Source: Chionoecetes opilio (taxonomy: Eukaryota; Arthropoda; Malacostraca; Decapoda; Majidae). From it: a DNA stretch of 64,000 nucleotides. The position numbers and the translations under genes are program-made. Below, in pieces: positions 21,353 through 32,090 of this stretch. The notes under the pieces are model-generated. The model worked only from the letters and a program-made list of their open reading frames with translations. It did not search any database and was not told where the DNA came from. Location: assembly GCA_016584305.1 (NCBI GenBank), contig JACEEZ010025380.1:84501-148500 (forward strand), in the 5' to 3' direction. How positions within the stretch are numbered: position 1 is the stretch's first letter; each line of letters begins with the position of its first letter.

Positions 21353-21758
21353 TAAGTAGCTAGATGATGAAATCAGCTACAGGAGACTGTGTTCCTTCCC
21401 GCTAATATGTCTGGTAAACCTTCTGGTAAGCCGCTACTAGACACAAGGACCACTCGTAGGTTACGAGGATACTTGCAATATCGTAAGTGTTTGCTGAATA
21501 GGGTCGTGCCATGTGCAGGGAGGTACGAGGAAATTTACCAGAGTCTTACCTCGTAAATGGTTTGCTGAATCCATCCATTCTGAAGTCTATTGCTATACGG
21601 GATCAGGGGAAATTGAAACCAATCAGCGCGCGGTGAGGGCGGGGGTGTGGGAGGGGCTTATACTCAGACGTCCACACACAATATTTACGGGTAACTTGCT
21701 CATTTTGTGGGCAGATATTGTGTGTGACTTTATTTAAATAATATATTTGTAGAGAGAG

Positions 21759-21761
<3 letters not shown>

Positions 21762-21815
<54 letters not shown>
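21762..21815. repeat. (GA)n microsatellite
   Basis: A pure GA run of about 27 units in the left palindrome arm; its mirror on the right arm is a short TC tract near 26040-26070. Confidence 0.95.
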
Positions 21816-21818
<3 letters not shown>

Positions 21819-21889
21819 GGAAACAGTTTAAGTTGAATTTATTAAATATTATAATTGCATGCTGTATAATTGAGAGAGAGAGAGAGAGA

Positions 21890-22643
21890 GAGATTTTTTT
21901 TGTTTTTATCAATTTATTACGCTCAAAGAGCGACAGGCCGAGTACATGAAATATTGCCAAACATGTATAATTAATTAATTTGGGACACACAGGGCACACC
22001 GTCATACATACAGAGATGCTGGACATCAAATTATTAGTTCATTCGTGTCTCGCAGGGCACGCAGTTGTATGGCAAGGAAAGGATTAGCACCCACCAAAGT
22101 GTGGGTGACGTACTAATACGACATCCAAATTACTATCCGTTAGGAGGAAGTCGCACACAGCGAGTAAGGGCTGTCCCTGAGGCAGCATGTCCCTGACAGA
22201 GGGACACTCGAGGCAGTAGTGCTGAAGACTGTTGGCTCTGGGGCGATCACACAGCTTGCAGGAGGAGAAGTGAGGAATGTCCCCCGCCTCAGAGACCTGC
22301 CACACAGGTCGGTATCCCAGCCGAAGTCGGGCAGACACAATGTTGTGTCTGCGAGCCATGAGTCCCGCGTCGGCGATACTTGGGAGGGGTTAGCCGGAAG
22401 TGGTCATAATGCTGTATAGACACACTCTGAGCCCGCTCAGCGTTCGTGCGGTGGAGTGTGGGGAGAAGAGCGGCCGAGTGTATCAACTGTTTGAAGCAGA
22501 GGAGGGAGGGTGTAGCACCATCAGGCAGAGGCAGGGTGCAGGCAGTTTTGGCGAGGAGATCCACCTTGTCGTTGGCTGCTATTCCAACATGGGAAGGAAT
22601 CCACAAAAACCTTATAGTTAGAGAATTGTCACGAGCTGCGACT

Positions 22644-22650
<7 letters not shown>
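21890..22650 (-). mobile_element. 5'-truncated LINE, RNase H-bearing type
   Basis: The minus strand carries the end of an RNase H domain (TIRFLWIPSHVGIAANDKVD then LLAKTA, about 22540-22610). After frameshifts comes the C-terminal zinc-finger-like block ARLRLGYRPVWQVSEAGD ... CKLCDRPRANSLQHYCLECP (about 22190-22340), typical of non-LTR elements of the I/R1/LOA kind. The 3' end is an A-rich tail (AATAAATTGATAAAAAC, then A8) at 21893-21915. GA microsatellite abuts it on both sides. Only the last ~750 bp of the element remain. Confidence 0.8.
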
Positions 22651-22710
<60 letters not shown>

Positions 22711-22822
22711 TAGATGAGGAGAGGAGAGAGAGAGAGAGAGAGAGGAAACAGTATAAGATGAATTTATTAAATATTATAATTGCATGCTGTATAATTAAGA
22801 GAGAGAGAGGAGAGAGAGAGAG

Positions 22823-22868
<46 letters not shown>

Positions 22869-22870
22869 GT
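22650..22870. repeat. interrupted (GA)n microsatellites
   Basis: Two long GA blocks (22650-22743 and 22797-22866) flank a 50-bp unique piece (AACAGTATAAGATGAATTTA onward) that is mirrored near 25965-26040. Confidence 0.92.
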
Positions 22871-22932
22871 GGAAACAGTATAAGATGAATGAGGGAGAAT
22901 GATCTGGGAGTGTGGCCTCAATCTAGACTCTA

Positions 22933-23424
22933 CCGTAGATAACAGTATAGTTGCCACCTGCACTCATGTCGCCAGGCGGCATATATTACGAATTATAGCA
23001 TCACTACTGATTTTTATGTGTCACTGAAGATGATACACAATAGTTTATATCATGAATGTATAATCTACCCTGTTTCCGCGTTGTTTTAAGCTTTGTGTCT
23101 GCAAGTATAGACGGTTTAAAATTTCCCTACTCGTTTTTTTTTCGGGCGACGACAAGGGGCGGGAGGACAAAAACTTTAAAACACTAGATGGCGACCTTAG
23201 TGTAGCCCGTTCCCCAACGTGGGCCAATTTTGTTTTTTTTTGCATTTTTGTTCTTTATACCCTTTATTATGACCAATAAAAGACAAAAAAGACCAGACTC
23301 CCCGATACCCCCTTCAATTTTCCTGAAATCAGGATGAAAAATTTGTAAGTTTTAAACGCCACCAGACGTTTTGTTATCAAAAAAAAAAACGTTTGCCCTG
23401 GCGATTTTTAGTGTTTTTTTAGGG
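22933..23424 (-). mobile_element. MITE, CCGTAGATAACAC family, left-arm copy
   Basis: It starts TA|CCGTAGATAACAGTATAG and follows the full length of the 7710-8181 copy in inverted orientation, including TTCGGGCGACGAC and ATACTTGCAGA (both complemented), to a decayed right end near 23424. Confidence 0.75.
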
Positions 23425-24745
23425 TGGGAGTCCAAAAGGGGTTTACTGTTTCCCCTCTACTTTCACCATAAAAAACATAGGGGGAAATTTTAAGTGCAAA
23501 ATTTTTGAGGGGGAAATTTTTTTTCACTAAAAGGTATAACGGTAAAGGGAAAACCGTTGTTTTCCGCATATTTTACTAAAAATTTTTTTGGGTAAATGAT
23601 ATTTTTAAAGTTCGAATAGTTTTTGGGACAGGGAAAGAGAGAGGAGAGAGAAAGAGAGGAGAGGAGAGGAGAAAAGGGGGAGAGAGAGAAAGGAGGGAAA
23701 AATTGGAGGGAAAGGAAGGAAAGACGGAAAAAAATTTGGGGACTTATATGACGGGGGCCTTAGAAAGTAGTGCGCTGAGGGTTTGAATTTTTAAAAAAGG
23801 AAAAGAAAAACACTTGGCTAAAAAAAATAGTCTTAAAAAAATACTTCCCTCCCTTTTCCAAATAAGTCATTTCTTTAAAGTAGTTTTTCCCCCCTTGCTT
23901 TTTAAACGGCCCTAAGGGGCCCTATGTAACATACTGGACCAAAAAAAAATGAGACTTATATCAGAACAAGATATATACTAAATTTTTTTGGGAAACACAC
24001 TAGTGACAAAACACCCCTATTATCACATATCAAACTAACTCTAATGAAGTTTTTTTCTAAGGGCCACTCCCATGAGTTTTTGTTGGCCACGTTGTGCAGA
24101 AATTATCCCGAAAAAATTTTCTTGGTCCTTTGCTTTTTTTTTGGGGCATGTGTTCTGGCGCCGTCCCTTAAAAAAGGGAAGGTGGTTTCCCCTTTGGGTT
24201 TTCCTGGTTCTTCTGGCAAAGGGAAAATTTGGGTTGGAAAGGAAATTTTTCCCCCTTTTCCTCTCCCAAGGGCTGTATGTTACGTAGGCCCCGGGGTATG
24301 CCCATTTTTTAAAACGGGGGCGGGAAAAGATTATTTTAAACGAAGTAAATTATTAGTAAGCGCTTTGTAAGTTTTTTTTTAAGACTAGTTTTATGAGCCA
24401 AAATTGTTTGCTTCCTTTCGAACTTCACCCAAATCAGCCTACAAATTACTGGGGGCCCGTCATATAATTACATTTTGTTATTTGCCCTTTCCCTTTCCCT
24501 TTCCCCCTCCATTTTTTTTTCTTTTCTCTCTTCCCCAGTCCTATCGTTTTCCCGGAACAATAAAAAATTTCTTTTAAACAAAAAAATTATTTAGTATAAC
24601 CCCCCAGAGGGGAAGTGCACCCTTTGGCCCGTTATACTTGTATTAAAAAAACCTTTCCCCTCCTAAAAAATTTTAGAAATTTAAAAATTTCCCTAATTTT
24701 GCCATGGTGAAATGTAAGTAAAACAGTGTTTCCCTTTCGACTCTA

Positions 24746-25917
24746 CCGTAGAAAACACTAAAGTCGCCGGGGCCCAACTTTTTTTTTTTGATAACAGATT
24801 TGGGTGGCTTTTAATATTTACATTTTCACTCCATATTTAAAGGAAAGTTAAAGGGGCTATCTGGAGATTCTGTGTCTTTTTTGGTCTTCTTTGGGGTCAA
24901 ATCATAAAATAAAACCCCGAAAGGGTGGTGTTTCTGTTTTGTCTGTCGGTGGTGTGTGGGGTGTGGTGGGGGTGTGTGTGTGTGGGGTATAGGTTCCCCC
25001 CCCCGTGGGCCCAATCCCTATATGGCCTTTTTTGGAACCAGGTGCCGGGGGAAGGGTTTTTAACCCCCATTACGAAAAGTTCCAAACTTTTTTTTTTTTT
25101 TTCTTTTTAGCACCCTTTTGCGAGAATTGTAAAGAAAAAAAAGGGGTTGCGAGAATTGGGGAAAACCCCTTGATGTGGGTTTTTGGGGGAAATTGGGGAG
25201 TGAATGGGGGGGAGGGGAAGGGGTTGGGGGGTTAAATGGGTGATTAAAAGGGTGGGGGGTGATGGGGGGGGGGTGAGGGGTTGCTGGGGAGGGAATAGGG
25301 GGGGGGTTTGATGGGTGGGGGTTGGGGTAAAAGGGTGTTTTTGGTGTTTGGGTAATGGGCGAGGGGAAGGGGTTTGGGGGGTGAGGGGGTAATGGGTGAG
25401 TAAAGGGGTTGGGGGGAATAAAAAATTTTTCTCCCTCCATATTTCGGGGAAAGTTAGAAAGGGGCTTCTGGATTTTTCCTGTTTGGTGGGCCGAAAGTCC
25501 CCCCAAACACAGGGGGGTGGGCCAAAGGCCCACCAAAGCCTCCCCCCGGGAAACCCTACCCAAAATTTCCCCCCGGAGGGCGGCTTTGGGCCAAGTATGG
25601 CTATAAATGAACAAACTGCAAAAATAAAACAGAGTGGCGACGTTAGAACGGGCTACACTAAGGTCGCCATCTAGGTTTATTTTAGTTCCTCCCGCCGTTG
25701 TCGTCGCCCGAAATAAAAACGAGTAAGTAATTTGAACCGTCTATACTTGCAGATACAAAGCTTAAAACAAGGGCGGAAACAGGGTAGTTTTATACATTCG
25801 ATTATAAACTATTGTGTATCATCTTCAGTGACATAAAAATCAGTAGTGATGCTATAATTCGTAATATATGCCGCCTGGCGACATGAGTGCAGGTGGCAAC
25901 TATACTGTTATCTACGG
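24746..25917 (+). mobile_element. MITE, CCGTAGATAACAC family, right-arm copy split by a Helitron-like insertion
   Basis: The left tip is TA|CCGTAGAAAACACTAAAG, the right tip GTTATCTACGG|TA. The body matches 7710-8181 once 24902-25595 is removed (TATGGCTATAAATGAACAAA resumes at 25596). Confidence 0.75.
24902..25595 (+). mobile_element. Helitron-like non-autonomous element, copy 1
   Basis: Inserted between A and T. It begins TCATAAAATAAAACC and ends GGAGGGCGGCTTTGGGCCAAG (CTAG expected). Shared with the cleaner copy at 43987-44457: the TGTGTG head, TAGCA.CC.TTTTGCGAGAATT, the G-rich GGGTGA.TGGG body and GGCCCACCAA. Proline-rich ORFs on the minus strand are translations of the G-rich tract. Autonomous Rep/Hel genes are absent. 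Confidence 0.6.
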
Positions 25918-26312
25918 TAGAGTCTAGATTGAGGCCACACTCCCAGATCATTCTCCCTCATTCATCTTATACTGTTTCCACCCTTCTCTCTCTCTCTCTT
26001 AATTATACAGCATGCAATTATATTTAATAAATTCATCTTATACTCTCTCTCTCTCTTTTTTCTCTCTACAAATATATTATTTAAATAAAGTCACGCACAA
26101 TATCTGCCCACAAAATGAGCAAGTTACCCGTAAATATTGTGTGTGGACGTCTGAGTATAAGCCCCTCCCACACCCCCGCCCTCACCGCGCGCTGATTGGT
26201 TCCAATTTCCCCTGATCCCGTATAGCAATAGACTTCGGCAATATGCTGCCCGGACAACGTTTTGTTTTTATGTACAGACGTGTAGGTCCTGGTGGCTGGT
26301 TGTGTTTGGCTA

Positions 26313-26580
26313 CCGTAGATAACACTATAGTCGCCAGTCACTTGCCACTGCACTAATGTCGCCAGGCACAAAAATATATTACGAACTTTAGCATCACTAC
26401 AGACTTTTATGTACCACTTAAGACATGTAGTGTGATGTACATAATATACATTACTGTGCAAATGTGCATGCCTCTTCAGTGGCACATACAAGTCTGTAGT
26501 GATGCTAACATTCGTAATATATGGTGCCTGGCGACATTAGTGCAGTGGCGAGTGACTGGCGACTATAGTGTTATCTACGG
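26313..26580. mobile_element. fold-back MITE, CCGTAGATAACAC family, intact
   Basis: Flanked by TA on both sides. The halves are near-complete inverted repeats: CCGTAGATAACACTATAGTC and GACTATAGTGTTATCTACGG at the tips, GCATCACTACAGACTT and its complement inside. 268 bp, noncoding. The TA duplication and perfect tips suggest a Tc1/mariner-like mobilising transposase. Confidence 0.88.
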
Positions 26581-26761
26581 TAGAATGAAGGTTCACTAAC
26601 TCTATCTAGGTCTGAAGCAGTACCGATCACCCTCAAACCTTGGACTAATATATTAACACGTGTGATATGTACCATTATAGTGCTCCCCCCCCCCTCCCCC
26701 TCCCACCACCTCGAAACTTACTAAACAAAACAAATTTTTAATAAAGTTTAATACTACATGC

Positions 26762-26953
26762 CATATCGGTTTTAATATGCATTGTCAAATATTAGAGATG
26801 CGATAATGACATCAATAGTAATTACCATACCAGTATAATTACCATAATAGTAATACCATATACTGTAATACTTAATAGTTAATACTTCTGTACATATATT
26901 GGTTTTAATATGCATTGCCAAATATTAGAGATGCGATAATGAGATATCAATAG
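26762..26953. repeat. two 58-bp direct repeats, period about 131 bp
   Basis: GGTTTTAATATGCATTG.CA through GATGCGATAATGA occurs at 26767-26812 and 26901-26945, separated by AT-rich ATTACCATA-type repeats. Confidence 0.8.
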
Positions 26954-26979
26954 TTTGTTAGTGCCAGGCATCATATATA

Positions 26980-27616
26980 CATAGGTGGGTGTTATCGCGA
27001 TAAATTATCGCTATAACGATATCGGGTTATCGGTTATCAGATAAAAAAAAATCCCGCGTTATCGATTCATCGGTATCGCCGATACTTTTGGTTCCAAACT
27101 AGCGATAATCGATCATTTTATTTTTTGGTTCCAATTTAGCACAGGGGCGCGCCGCGCGTGCCTTGGAGGCAGAAATAGGCAGGTCCCAGCTGGGAACCAA
27201 ACAACTGTCTAAACCCAGCTAACCGTCTTGACATCTTCTCAAAACGTTCGCTCAGCTTCAGTCTCTCGCCAGCTGTTTTCAAAAGACACTTTTAGTAGTT
27301 TAATCTTTCAAATGTAGTTATTTTACTTAAAAACAGTACCTTTCATTAGTGAAAAGACAGGATAAACATTGAATTTAGAAGATATTAGTGTGCAAAAGGT
27401 AAATGAAGGGTTTTCTAACAGTTTACTGATAGCATTTAAGATTTTTTATTTAAAATATCAATATCGTTATCGCTAGTATCGGAATTTTGGATTTATCGAT
27501 TTATCGGTTATCGCCTTATCGGGCGATAAATTTATGGCCAGTTATCGATTATCGGTTATCGCTATTGATTTATCGGTTATCGTGATAAATTTTTTTCGTT
27601 ATCGCGCCCACCTATG
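26980..27616. mobile_element. hAT-type MITE, CATAGGTGGG tips
   Basis: CATAGGTGGG at 26980 and CCCACCTATG ending 27616, flanked by identical CATATATA at 26972-26979 and 27617-27624. Both ends are packed with TTATCGATTATCGGTTATCG-like motifs over about 120 bp. The middle carries GGCGCGCCGCGCG and an AT-rich stretch. No ORF with recognisable content. Confidence 0.88.
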
Positions 27617-27650
27617 CATATATATGGCACTAATGCATGCTAGGTCAAGT

Positions 27651-27868
27651 GTATTTAACCCCTTCACGCCCAGATCTTTCCTGGGCTATATAAAATTGTC
27701 TGTTAGCCATAAAATCACGAAGTCACTAAATATACCAAATTAACCAGTTGACAAGGATACTAAACAGGTCACAGATATAAAATATTCCTTATATTCACTA
27801 AAAATCGTCTAATGGTGCCCAAATTACAATGGAATTTACGTTCTGGGTTTCAAGGAGTGAAGGGTCAG
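27651..27868. mobile_element. possible TTAA-type MITE
   Basis: The left end TTAA|CCCCTTCACGCCCAGA is mirrored by TCTGGGTTTCAAGGAGTGAAGGG at 27843-27867. TTAA with CCC tips suggests a piggyBac-like element, but the right-hand TTAA is not preserved. Confidence 0.4.
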
Positions 27869-27869
27869 A

Positions 27870-28260
27870 CGATACGTACATAAGATATAGGGGCAGTATT
27901 GCGTGCATACATTGGACCATCAACAGCTCTCATATACTAGATAAGTCTTATAGCAATACAAGACACATATTTTTCATATATAATCCTATGGAAGCATAAG
28001 AAAATAATAGAAATAATATAAAAAATAATAAAAATAATAAGAAAATAAGAAGCGTCTAAGTAATGGACGTCCATGGCGTACAGGATCAACGTTTTAAATA
28101 TACGTATCATATAACTTTTTAAAATTTTACCTTAATCAATTTGCCAAGTATAAAGAGTTCCATTAGTTTCATGTATCTATTCAATTCATCAGTTTCAGCC
28201 TATGATTTCTGAACACTCACAAATACATGTAGGCCTACGTATTCTCTTAAAGCTAAGTCC
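27870..28260. other. no feature recognised
   Basis: AT-rich; short AATAATAAAAATAATAAG runs only. Confidence 0.5.
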
Positions 28261-28261
28261 T

Positions 28262-28280
28262 CTTGTGTGTTTGTGTATGT

Positions 28281-28334
<54 letters not shown>

Positions 28335-28421
28335 CTGTGATGTGTATGGGGTGTGTTGGTGTGTGGTGGTGTGTGTGTGGACTGTGTGTGTGTGTGTGTG
28401 TGTGGTGTGTGGTGTGTGACT

Positions 28422-28469
<48 letters not shown>

Positions 28470-28500
28470 TGGACTGTGTATGTGTGTGATTTGTGTGTGT
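28262..28500. repeat. (TG)n microsatellite
   Basis: A long TG tract with GGTG and GACTG interruptions. ORFs on both strands (Cys-Val and Thr-His repeats) are artefacts of the repeat. Confidence 0.95.
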
Positions 28501-28775
28501 GGTCTTGGATTTGTGCTGGGGGCGTCTGTGCAGGAGCGAGTGGTTTAACAGGATTCCTATTCTTCCAGCTGAAAGGAAAGCAAAACATCCTTTTACAAAT
28601 CTTATATTATATTATACACTACTAATGCTGCTGCTAGTAAGTCTCATATTAATATAATGATATATTGCCATAGGTTTATATTCACTAGTCATTAATTTCA
28701 TATAGACTTCCTTAAAGGCAAGAAAACTATGACCTGTTGCCTAACTGAGTAATGTTAAGTGATAGTAATGTTTTA

Positions 28776-28836
28776 TAAGAACATAAGGAAGCTACAAGAG
28801 GCCGTGAGACCTACACGTGGTAGTTCCTATTTATAC
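28776..28836. repeat. dispersed repeat with core GAAGCTACAAGAGGCC
   Basis: AACATAAGGAAGCTACAAGA then GGCCGTGAGACCTACACG recurs at about 35607, 36190, 36373 and 47836. It is probably the tail of a retroelement, family not recognised. Confidence 0.7.
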
Positions 28837-29043
28837 CATCAGTGAGTTTAGAAGAAAAAAAAAATTCTTTGGTAATATTATTCATGAAATCTTTTTCTCT
28901 CAAATCTCAATACTGCTCCTCTTCTTCTCTTAATGTTCCAAATAGGAAATTGGCTTTATGTTAGGAACAGAAAAAAATAGATTTATCATGAAATGTCTCT
29001 CACGTTTTCTCTTCTCGTCCGTGACTTTCAAGAGCGAAATGGT

Positions 29044-29454
29044 TCAAATATGAGAAAAGCTTTCTTTCATTCTTAGAGCCAGAATGACTACTGGTCCTCC
29101 TTTGGGTCTGTTTCGTGCGACAGGGGCGAATACCTCTCGGGTAGCACTCTTTCCTTCCTTGTGAGCCAAACACTGAGCCTCCTCCTCCTTGGTGCACTCA
29201 TCTTCCTGGCAGGCCTTTCCACCCTCCTCTGTACCACTCTTTCCTGCCTCTGTCTGAGCCAAACACTCAGCCTCCTCCTCCTTGGTGCACTCATCTTCCC
29301 GGCAGGCCTTTCCACCCTCCTCTGCACCACTCTCCCCTTCCTCTGTCTCCGAACACCCACAGCACATGTCTCCTTCCTCTTGACTTCCCTCTTCCTCTCT
29401 CTTGTCCTCTGCTTTCTCCTTCTCTTGAAGAACTCTTGTGTCTTCCTCTTGTTC
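29044..29454 (-). CDS. exon encoding an acidic, Cys-containing repeat protein
   Basis: On the minus strand an acceptor (AATGTATTCAG) precedes an open frame EQEEDTRVLQEKEKAED ... that runs 136 codons to TGA near 29044. It holds two 31-aa direct repeats (EEGGKACREDECTKEEEAE and EEGGKACQEDECTKEEEAQ), encoded by a 93-bp repeat whose length is a multiple of three. The first part is Glu/Lys-rich and likely helical; Cys residues recur at fixed spacing. The tail is basic-hydrophobic (FAPVARNRPKGGPVVI). I recognise no family. It may be the last exon of the minus-strand gene whose RING exons lie at 34-36 kb, but nothing links them directly. Confidence 0.45.
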   Translation of the reverse strand, partial: EQEEDTRVLQEKEKAEDKREEEGSQEEGDMCCGCSETEEGESGAEEGGKACREDECTKEEEAECLAQTEAGKSGTEEGGKACQEDECTKEEEAQCLAHKEGKSATREVFAPVARNRPKGGPVVILALRMKESFSHI

Positions 29455-29639
29455 CTGAATACATTAAAGTAACAATCATACATTGGATAAACAAAATTAT
29501 GATATACCAGCAAACACTATTCCACTTGATAAACAAAGCAAGATGACTATACAAACCCCGCACGGCAAGTAGCTGACTATAGAGATAGAAATACAATTAT
29601 TTCTCAACCAACGAAAGACATCTGCAATAAAAAAAAATA

Positions 29640-32018
29640 GGGTACGCCGTAGGTCCAATGAAAAGTGAAATATAGATTATTTCGAATTTGGCAAGGTGTT
29701 TTCTTATGTAAAATTGAATTTTAAGGGCGGTTTGTCCCTTTCAACTTTTTGGTTTGAGCACTTCTTGCTATGCAAAAATAGACTTTTATATTTATATGCA
29801 AAACATAGCTTAGCATACACCATCTTTAAACTCACAAAGCCACTTAAGTTCGAGATTCGATAAAATTCACTGATGACAAAGTTGTAGAGCGCTAAAAACT
29901 CTATCGGAAGTATGCCCTCGATATTGCCGTAAGACCTACATTAAGTCCGCCAGACGCCGGAAAGCTCACTTCTCATACAAAATCGCCTCGTTTTTCGGGT
30001 AAAAACCTTTTTCCTAGCAACTGGATTTTCCACGTTATTATTTACCCAACGTAGGTGGTTTCAGGGCTGGATACTGTTTAAGGTCTAAGGTCCTATCACC
30101 AAACTCCAAAAGTCACAAAAAAACAGCGTAAGTCGGTCAAACACGTACGGTCGAAGTCCAGCTCCTGCATCCAAGCATCCGGTTCGACGTTCCGCCCACT
30201 GCTGCTGCTGCCTTGGCTTCTGGATTCCTCCAGGACCTTATCGCTGACGGCCACCTCTCTCCAGACATGTCGTACTTGGTCTGCGATCCTAACAAGCTGA
30301 GGAGGGCCAGGCAGGATGCCATGGCATCGACCAGGGACCTTGACCAGGGGAAGCACCAGGGTACCAAAATAGTTGGATTGGGTTACGATGGGAGGAAGGA
30401 CGAGACCAGGGCTGTGTGATGGTGCCCGACAGCTATGGGAAACTGCACCCAAGGTTGATCAGGGAGGAGCATGTGTCAGTGACAGAGGAGCCATCTGGAA
30501 GGTACCTTTGGCATTTTGTACCAGAGGACCCGGTGCACCTGAGAAGCCTGCGTTCAAGGTGGCTCAGGCTCTCTATGATCTGCTGGTGACATACGACTCC
30601 ACCGACTCACTGATCGTACTGCAAGGTGACTCAACTAGGGCCAACACGGGGTGGAAGGGTGGTACTCACGCTCATTTGAAGAAGATGCTGGGACGCAAGC
30701 TCTTCTGGAGTATATGCGTGTTGCACACAAACGAGTTGCCCCTGCGCCACCTTATCACCAGCATCGACGGGCCTACCTCATCTGACACTGGCTTCACGGG
30801 TCCAGTGTGCAGTCTGCTGTCCAGCGTGAATGAGATGCAGTACAACGCAGAGTTCAGAGGAATGCCAGGCGGTGAAGATCTCAGGGAGATCCCGGAGTAT
30901 ATCCTGGTCAACATGTCCACTGACCAGCAGGTCTCCTACCAGCTGGTCCAGGCTGTGAAGCGGGGCGTTCTCCCGTCCGAGCTGCAGGAGATCAAGTGTG
31001 GCAAGGTGTCCCACTCCAGATGGCTCACCACAGCCCAGTCGCTCGTGTACATGTGGACCAGAAAGCATGGACTGACTGGCAAAGAACTGAACACCCTGGA
31101 AATCCTAGTCAAGTACTGCCTGCAGGTGTACTTCAAACTCTACTACGACATCAAGGTTCACCACAGACTAGAGGACGGCCCCAAGCACATCCTCACGCAG
31201 CTCAGAGTGATGAGGTCGCAGCCCAAGAAGGTCCAAACAGCTGTGACCTTCTACGTGCGGACAGGGCATGGTTCGTACACTCAGAATGTGTCCTCTCTCG
31301 CTGATGGCGAGTCAGAGTGAGGACGACCGCAGGTTCGCCGTGACCCAGATTTTGAAGCTGAGGGCTGGCGAGGAGTATGGGGACACCAGTGTAAGACCTC
31401 GCATCACACCCAAGCTGAACTTGTCAGCCACCAGCTTGCAGACACTGATCAGCTGGCAGCCTGGCCAGGTGCACGAGCCGGCATTCACCTGTTCACTGTC
31501 CGGGGGTCAGATCCAAGAGATCCTGGTAAAGCCGTACGAGGTTCCGGAGTTCTTTATCCACACTCAGAGCACCAAAAGAGTCGTGAAGCAGGTGACAGAG
31601 GCTGCGGCAGCAGTGGTGGAGTAGCAGGCCAGAGACGAGTTCATCCGGGCTCGGGCCCACCACCGGGAGACCATGCCCTGCTTCAGGTCTAAGAAGGACA
31701 TGATGGACACGTTCTAGGCCAACGTAGAGGCTGTGACACTGTGATGTAGTGCCTAATGAACCAACTGATCAGAAAGAGCGCTACGCTAGTCATTTGGAAC
31801 TCATATTGGTGCATGATGCAATAAACAGGACCAACCGGATACTGCGTACTCATTTAAGCATTATTCGATTGGGTGCAATATAAAAGTGCGATTTTGCATA
31901 GTAAGAATTGCTCAAATGCATAAAATGGATATTGATAAAATCGTTTTAGAATTCCATTTTACATAGGAAATTGGCATGCCAAAGTTGAGAAAAAGAATTT
32001 TTGTTATTTGGCGTACCC
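29640..32018 (+). mobile_element. unclassified DNA transposon with GGGTACGCC ends and TA duplication
   Basis: GGGTACGCC at 29640-29648 and GGCGTACCC at 32010-32018 are exact inverted ends, each flanked outside by TA. The 2.38-kb interior carries one decayed plus-strand gene (30135-31717). The TIR is only 9 bp, and I cannot assign the protein to a transposase superfamily I know. The element boundary is supported by the palindromic ends, the TA pair, and the fact that they enclose exactly one gene. Confidence 0.65.
30135..31717 (+). pseudogene. transposase-like protein of unrecognised family, frameshifted
   Basis: About 525 codons are readable over several frames. An N-terminal piece (SGFLQDLIADGHLSPDMSY, then VGLGYDGRKDETRAV) is followed after shifts at about 30418 and 30527 by a 260-aa stretch. 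This contains LIVLQGDSTRANTGWKGG, then LGRKLFWSICVLHTNELPL directly followed by RHL, GPTSSDTGFTGPV and SHSRWLTTAQSLVYMWTRKH. The tail, after another shift near 31290, reads RPRITPKLNLSATSL and THTQSTKRVVKQVTEAAAAV-like sequence, with stops at 31624 and 31717. The spacing of Asp (QGDS), the Asn-Thr-Gly, and Cys-His preceding LRHL resembles an RNase H-fold hAT-like core, but that is inference. No zinc finger was seen. Confidence 0.6.
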
Positions 32019-32090
32019 TAATCTGCATGACAGTCAGTCTCAGGAGGAAACTGCAGTAAGGCTTGTGTAATATTAGTATTATAGCATATA

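Larger units (their letters stand above)
21560..26250. repeat. large palindrome, arms about 2 kb, with arm-specific insertions
   Basis: 21575-21790 is inverted at 26035-26245 (TTTACGGGTAACTTGCTC, GCGGTGAGGGCGGGGGTG). Then 22740-22950, 22933-23424, 23630-23780 and 23880-23945 pair in reverse order with 25900-26030, 24746-25917, 24420-24540 and 24250-24310, around a centre near 24.08 kb. The left arm alone contains a LINE (about 21890-22650); the right arm alone contains a Helitron-like element (24902-25595). The central 23.3-25.6 kb shows heavy homopolymer noise. Confidence 0.8.

Noticed and set aside
22289..22963. 224-aa minus-strand ORF as a host gene
   Set aside because: Leu-Ser repeats from GA microsatellite fused to the RNase H end of a LINE.
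24897..25614. 184-aa proline-rich minus-strand ORF
   Set aside because: Translation of the G-rich part of a Helitron-like element; the same composition occurs at 44113-44428.
28202..28625. Cys-Val and Thr-His repeat proteins
   Set aside because: Pure translation of a TG microsatellite.
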